The notes beneath the pieces are model-generated. The model searched no databases. It saw only the letters and a program-made list of their open reading frames with translations, and was not told the origin of the DNA. 15,665 nt of DNA from JANWHZ01 sp041487535. GTDB lineage: Bacteria; Patescibacteriota; Saccharimonadia; Saccharimonadales; UBA4665. The position numbers and the translations under genes are program-made. Location of the stretch: contig JBGPNM010000024.1 in NCBI GenBank assembly GCA_041487535.1, forward strand, positions 1 through 15,665, read 5' to 3'. Of this stretch, positions 12,639 through 15,665 are shown in pieces; positions within the stretch are counted from its first letter, which is position 1, and each line of letters starts with the position of its first letter.

Positions 12639-12755
12639 ATGAAAGTGCGTGCGAGTGTCAAGAAGATCAGCCCGGATGACAAAATTGTCCGGCGCAAAGG
12701 TCGAGTATACGTTATCAATAAGCTTAAGCCGAAGCATAAGCAGAGGCAGGGTTAG
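12639..12755 (+). CDS. rpmJ: 50S ribosomal protein L36, zinc-free form
   Basis: L36 is the smallest 50S protein and lies near the base of the L7/L12 stalk. The 38-residue frame begins MKVRASVKKISPDD and ends KPKHKQRQG, which is unmistakable. The usual zinc ligands (CxxC near residues 11-14 and a later Cys) are absent: SPDD occupies the first site and VINKLK the second. So it is a Cys-less L36. AAAGGAG (12620-12626) precedes ATG 12639. rpsM starts 2 nt after its TAG. Confidence 0.93.
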   Translation: MKVRASVKKISPDDKIVRRKGRVYVINKLKPKHKQRQG

Positions 12756-12757
12756 AG

Positions 12758-13144
12758 ATGGCAAGAATTTCCGGTGTGACAATCCCGAGTGATAAACAGA
12801 TTCAGGTTGCCCTGACTTACTTGTACGGCATCGGCCCGAAGAGCGGCCAGAATATCCTGGCCCAAGCAAAAGTAGACCCGACTGTCCGTGCTAAGAACCT
12901 CACCGATGCCGAGATTTCGCGCATCCAGGACATCGTCAGCCGCGAGTTTGTAGTCGAGGGCGAGCTGCAGCGCGTTGTCACCGGCAACATCAAGCGGCTG
13001 AAGGATATCAATTCCTACCGCGGTTTGCGCCATAAAGCCAACCTGCCGTCGCGCGGCCAGCGTACTAAGACAAACGCCCGCACCCGCCGCGGCCGCAAGA
13101 TTACCGTTGGCGGTACCGCTAAGAAAGCAGCGTCAAAGACGTAA
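12758..13144 (+). CDS. rpsM: 30S ribosomal protein S13
   Basis: S13 pairs with S19 in the 30S head, contacts the P-site tRNA through its tail and bridges to the 50S. The 128-residue sequence starts MARISGVTIPSDKQIQVALTYLYGIG and has the helix-hairpin-helix region and the signature RGLRHKANLPSRGQRTKTNA (88-107), followed by RTRRG and a basic tail. There is no strong Shine-Dalgarno sequence in the 2-nt gap after rpmJ, so coupling is likely. Confidence 0.97.
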   Translation: MARISGVTIPSDKQIQVALTYLYGIGPKSGQNILAQAKVDPTVRAKNLTDAEISRIQDIVSREFVVEGELQRVVTGNIKRLKDINSYRGLRHKANLPSRGQRTKTNARTRRGRKITVGGTAKKAASKT

Positions 13145-13159
13145 GTCTGAAGGAATAGT

Positions 13160-13561
13160 ATGGCAGAGACAACTACAACCACTACCCCCAAGAAGAAGCG
13201 AGCCAAGCGGACCGTCGCGCAAGGACAGGTACATGTGCAGGCTACCTTCAATAATACAATCGTTACATTCACTGATCCAAAAGGCGGCGCACTCGTTACG
13301 GTCAGCGCCGGTTCCTGCGGTTTCCGCGGGTCGAAAAAGGGCACCGCGTATGCCGCGCAAGTTGCGGCCGAAAAAGCAGCCCAGGCAGCTAAGCAGCAGT
13401 ATGGATTTGCAAAGGCCGACGTCTACGTTAAGGGAGTCGGCCTTGGCCGCGACGCCGCTGTCCGGGCGCTAAACGCTCTGGACATTCAGGTAGACGCTAT
13501 CAAAGATGTGACCAGCATGCCGCATGGCGGTGTCCGTCCCAGGAAAGCGAGAAGGGCATAG
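13160..13561 (+). CDS. rpsK: 30S ribosomal protein S11
   Basis: S11 is part of the 30S platform and helps form the mRNA exit region. After a Thr/Lys-rich start, the core reads GQVHVQATFNNTIVTFTDPKG, SAGSCGFRGSKKGTAYAAQVAAEKAA and VYVKGVGLGRDAAVRAL. The C-terminal signature, usually PHNGCRPPK, is PHGGVRPRK here (121-129), so the Asn that becomes isoaspartate in E. coli S11 is Gly123. Length 133 is normal. AAGGA lies just upstream of the ATG. Confidence 0.96.
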   Translation: MAETTTTTTPKKKRAKRTVAQGQVHVQATFNNTIVTFTDPKGGALVTVSAGSCGFRGSKKGTAYAAQVAAEKAAQAAKQQYGFAKADVYVKGVGLGRDAAVRALNALDIQVDAIKDVTSMPHGGVRPRKARRA

Positions 13562-13564
13562 CAT

Positions 13565-14191
13565 ATGGCACGAGATACACGTTCTATTGTTAAGATGAGC
13601 CGCCGTGAAGGTTATGCACTGCACCCCAAGGCGCACAAGGCACTCGTCAAGCGGCCGACACCGCCCGGCCAACAACATGGCGGCGGTCGAGGCGGCATGC
13701 GCGGCAAAACCAGCCAATATGCGGTTCAGCTGCGCGAAAAGCAGAAGGTGAAGCGTTTGTACGGCTTGCTTGAGCGGCAGTTCAGCAATCTTATGCGTGA
13801 AGCCAATCGCAGCCGGGGCCAATCCGGCGCCGTACTGTTGCAACTGCTTGAGCAGCGCGCTGACAATATTGTGTACCGGTCCGGCTTCGCGCCGTCCCGC
13901 CGCGCCGCTCGTCAGCTCGTGACTCACGGACACTTCATGTTGAATGGCCGGCGCGTCGACATTCCTTCCATACGGCTGCAGCCCAGCGACGTCCTAAAAA
14001 TCCGGGAGCACAGCCTTGGTACCGAATACTTCAAGAAACTAGACGACATCAGCCCGGCGCCATCGACAACACCCGGCTGGCTGAAGGTTGACCGCAAGAA
14101 AGTCACGATTGAAGTGACCGGACGGCCCACGCGTGACGATACCGAACCAGATATCAATGAGCAATTAATCGTCGAACATTACTCACGCTAA
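13565..14191 (+). CDS. rpsD: 30S ribosomal protein S4, Cys-less form
   Basis: S4 nucleates 30S assembly and represses the alpha operon in E. coli. The 208-residue translation begins MARDTRSIVKMSRREGYALH without the four-Cys zinc cluster found in many S4 proteins. It continues with GKTSQYAVQLREKQKVKRLYGLLERQFSN, and the S4 RNA-binding domain occupies about 95-160 (LEQRADNIVYRSGFAPSRRA, QLVTHGHFMLNGRRVDIPS). Length is normal. The TAA overlaps AAAGGAGG, the ribosome binding site of rpoA. Confidence 0.97.
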   Translation: MARDTRSIVKMSRREGYALHPKAHKALVKRPTPPGQQHGGGRGGMRGKTSQYAVQLREKQKVKRLYGLLERQFSNLMREANRSRGQSGAVLLQLLEQRADNIVYRSGFAPSRRAARQLVTHGHFMLNGRRVDIPSIRLQPSDVLKIREHSLGTEYFKKLDDISPAPSTTPGWLKVDRKKVTIEVTGRPTRDDTEPDINEQLIVEHYSR

Positions 14192-14210
14192 AGGAGGTTA
14201 GTACAAACGT

Positions 14211-15158
14211 ATGTCAAACTTGATTCATACCCCGGGCATCGTCGCAGTAGACGACAACAGCGCAACGAGCAGCACCCTGAGCATCGAGCCATTGCACGGT
14301 GGTTACGGCATGACGCTCGGCAACAGCTTGCGCCGTGTGCTGCTTTCCAGCATTGCCGGTGCGGCAGTTACCTCGTTTAAGATCGAGGGTGCCACACACG
14401 AATTCACGACCATTCCTGGCGTTAAGGAAGATGTGGTCGCTATCATGCAGAATTTGAAGGGTGTCCATTTCCGGGTTTACGGCGACGAGCCGCAGCAGCT
14501 GCGCATCGTTAAGCAAGGCAAAGGTGCAATCACCGCCAAGGATATCGAAGCCAATGCTGATGTCGAGATTGTAAACCCTGACCACGTCATTGCTACCATT
14601 GACGACAGCAAATCCAAGTTCGTGATGGATCTTGTGGTGGAAATCGGCCGCGGCTACCGTCAGATAGACGAAAGCGCTGCCAAGAAGCCAAGCGACCACA
14701 TCGCGCTTGACGCCATCTTTAGTCCAGTAACCCGTGTCCGCTACAAGGTGGAGAATACCCGTGTCGGCCAGGCAACGGACTTCGACAGGCTGCTCATTAC
14801 CATCGAAACTAATGGTTCAATCACACCCCGCGATGCTTTTGAAGAGGCAGCCGCAATCCTGGTCAACCAATACACGGCATTGGCCGGCAAAACACGCGTG
14901 GCTATCGAACCTACTAGCTCTGATGGCGGCGTTCTGGGGCACGCCGGCACTGATAAGGGCGACGAGGCTTCCGTTCTGGGTACACCCATTGAAGACCTGA
15001 ATCTGTCTGCCCGTACCGCCAATGCGCTCATTAATAACGACATTCACACTATCCGCGACCTTTTTGCCCTGAACGAGACTGAGCTGCGCGAACTGAAGGG
15101 CTTTGGCAGCAAGGCTTTGGACGAAGTGAAGGAAAAGCTCGTAGAGCTGGAGTTGTAA
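14211..15158 (+). CDS. rpoA: RNA polymerase alpha subunit
   Basis: Alpha dimerises to start RNA polymerase assembly; its C-terminal domain contacts UP-element DNA and activators. The 315-residue sequence has GYGMTLGNSLRRVLLSSI (31-48) in the N-terminal dimer domain, DHIALDAIFSPVTRVRYKVE, a linker around 235-260 and an intact C-terminal domain. That domain includes DLNLSARTANALI, with Arg268 and Asn271 matching the E. coli DNA contacts R265 and N268, and LKGFGSKALDEVKEKL. The Shine-Dalgarno AAGGAGG (14191-14197) is 13 nt from the ATG, longer than usual. Confidence 0.97.
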   Translation: MSNLIHTPGIVAVDDNSATSSTLSIEPLHGGYGMTLGNSLRRVLLSSIAGAAVTSFKIEGATHEFTTIPGVKEDVVAIMQNLKGVHFRVYGDEPQQLRIVKQGKGAITAKDIEANADVEIVNPDHVIATIDDSKSKFVMDLVVEIGRGYRQIDESAAKKPSDHIALDAIFSPVTRVRYKVENTRVGQATDFDRLLITIETNGSITPRDAFEEAAAILVNQYTALAGKTRVAIEPTSSDGGVLGHAGTDKGDEASVLGTPIEDLNLSARTANALINNDIHTIRDLFALNETELRELKGFGSKALDEVKEKLVELEL

Positions 15159-15159
15159 T

Positions 15160-15627
15160 ATGCATCGGCACGGATATAAAGGTCGTAAGTTTCACCGCGA
15201 ACGCGGGCCGCGCCGCGCTCTGATTAAGGGTATGGCTGATGCGCTCGTGCGTGATGAATCTATCGAGACGACGCTGCCCAAAGCCAAGGAGATTGTCCCG
15301 TACGTAGAGCAGCTGATCACCAAGGCCAAGAAAGGCGACTTACACAACCGCCGCCAGGTTCTGAGCGGTCTGCAAACCGTTGCCAGCGCCCACAAGCTAG
15401 TGGACAGCATTGCACCAAAGCTGCAAGGCCGCGTGAGCGGGCATTTGCGGATTGAAAGGACTAGCGTGCGTCGCGGCGATAACACGCAGATGGCACGGGT
15501 CAGCTTTGTGGATGACCTAAAGGAGGCTCCGGTTGCAAAGCCGGCTGCAGCAAGCAAGCCTGCAGCCAAAAAAGTTCCGGCCGAAACATCGAAAGAGCCG
15601 ACCGAGACCACGGAAGAGGATAAATAA
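15160..15627 (+). CDS. rplQ: 50S ribosomal protein L17 with C-terminal tail
   Basis: L17 lies near the exit tunnel on the solvent side. The translation starts MHRHGYKGRKFHRERGPRRA (the usual RKLxR...R.AL start) and continues LIKGMADALVRDESIETTLPKAKEIVPYVEQLITKAK, then RRGDNTQMARVSFVD. The core ends near residue 117; an Ala/Lys/Pro/Glu-rich tail of about 38 residues follows, giving 155 in all. It begins one base after the rpoA stop. Confidence 0.96.
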   Translation: MHRHGYKGRKFHRERGPRRALIKGMADALVRDESIETTLPKAKEIVPYVEQLITKAKKGDLHNRRQVLSGLQTVASAHKLVDSIAPKLQGRVSGHLRIERTSVRRGDNTQMARVSFVDDLKEAPVAKPAAASKPAAKKVPAETSKEPTETTEEDK

Positions 15628-15629
15628 TT

Positions 15630-15665
15630 ATGAAAAAGACATACAGTGCAAAACCTGCCGACATC
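15630..15665 (+). CDS. rplM: 50S ribosomal protein L13, 5' end only
   Basis: The last 36 nt encode M-K-K-T-Y-S-A-K-P-A-D-I, matching the conserved N-terminus of bacterial L13 (MKTYSAKPADIERKW). The gene runs off the window. It starts 2 nt after the rplQ stop, so it is probably the next gene of the same transcript. L13 is an early 50S assembly protein; its usual partner rpsI (S9) would be expected downstream. Confidence 0.85.
   Translation, partial: MKKTYSAKPADI

Noticed and set aside
1559..15611. Many open frames antisense or out of frame to the ribosomal genes, some over 150 codons
   Set aside because: They overlap well-recognised genes on the other strand or frame, lack ribosome binding sites, and arise from the GC-rich codon pattern.

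Overview
The window is the main ribosomal-protein superoperon of a bacterium, all on the + strand from about 1.28 kb to the right edge, preceded by about 1.25 kb holding poorly recognised genes. The gene set is bacterial: S14, L36, IF-1, SecY and a single-subunit alpha RNA polymerase gene. rpmD (L30) is missing, because S5 and L15 overlap by 4 nt exactly where it would lie. rpsJ does not precede rplC, and adk and map are missing between secY and infA. Loss of L30 is a known hallmark of the Candidate Phyla Radiation (Patescibacteria). I infer a CPR organism, with Saccharibacteria (TM7) the best guess. Several genes end in UGA (L3, L4, L16, S17, L24, S5), so UGA is a stop here and the UGA=Gly code of Gracilibacteria/SR1 does not apply.

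Layout: 1-351 holds a strong hairpin and short, possibly broken minus-strand coding remnants. 352-864 (-) is an unrecognised protein that may continue in another frame to 177. 961-1254 (+) is a small membrane protein. 1277-1461 is a promoter and structured leader. Then follow L3-L4-L23-[element 1]-L2-S19-L22-S3-L16-L29-S17-[element 2]-L14-L24-L5-[element 3]-S14-S8-L6-L18-S5-L15, a 123-nt gap, SecY, an internal promoter and IF-1, a 232-nt leader region, L36-S13-S11-S4-RpoA-L17, and the first 12 codons of L13.

The most unusual feature is a 72-74 nt element present three times, just upstream of rplB, rplN and rpsN. Each copy folds into two hairpins. Between copies 1 and 3, six of the seven substitutions form three compensatory base-pair changes in the first stem. 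Each copy also lies inside an open small ORF of 36-40 codons that overlaps the upstream gene's stop and ends at or within a few bases of the next ribosomal gene's start. I do not recognise it. It could be an RNA regulatory or processing element, or a palindromic repeat family tolerated because it preserves translational coupling.

The genes together supply the large- and small-subunit core proteins, the translocon that receives nascent membrane proteins, initiation factor 1 and the RNA polymerase assembly subunit. Most junctions are tight (1-4 nt overlaps or short gaps), which suggests extensive translational coupling.
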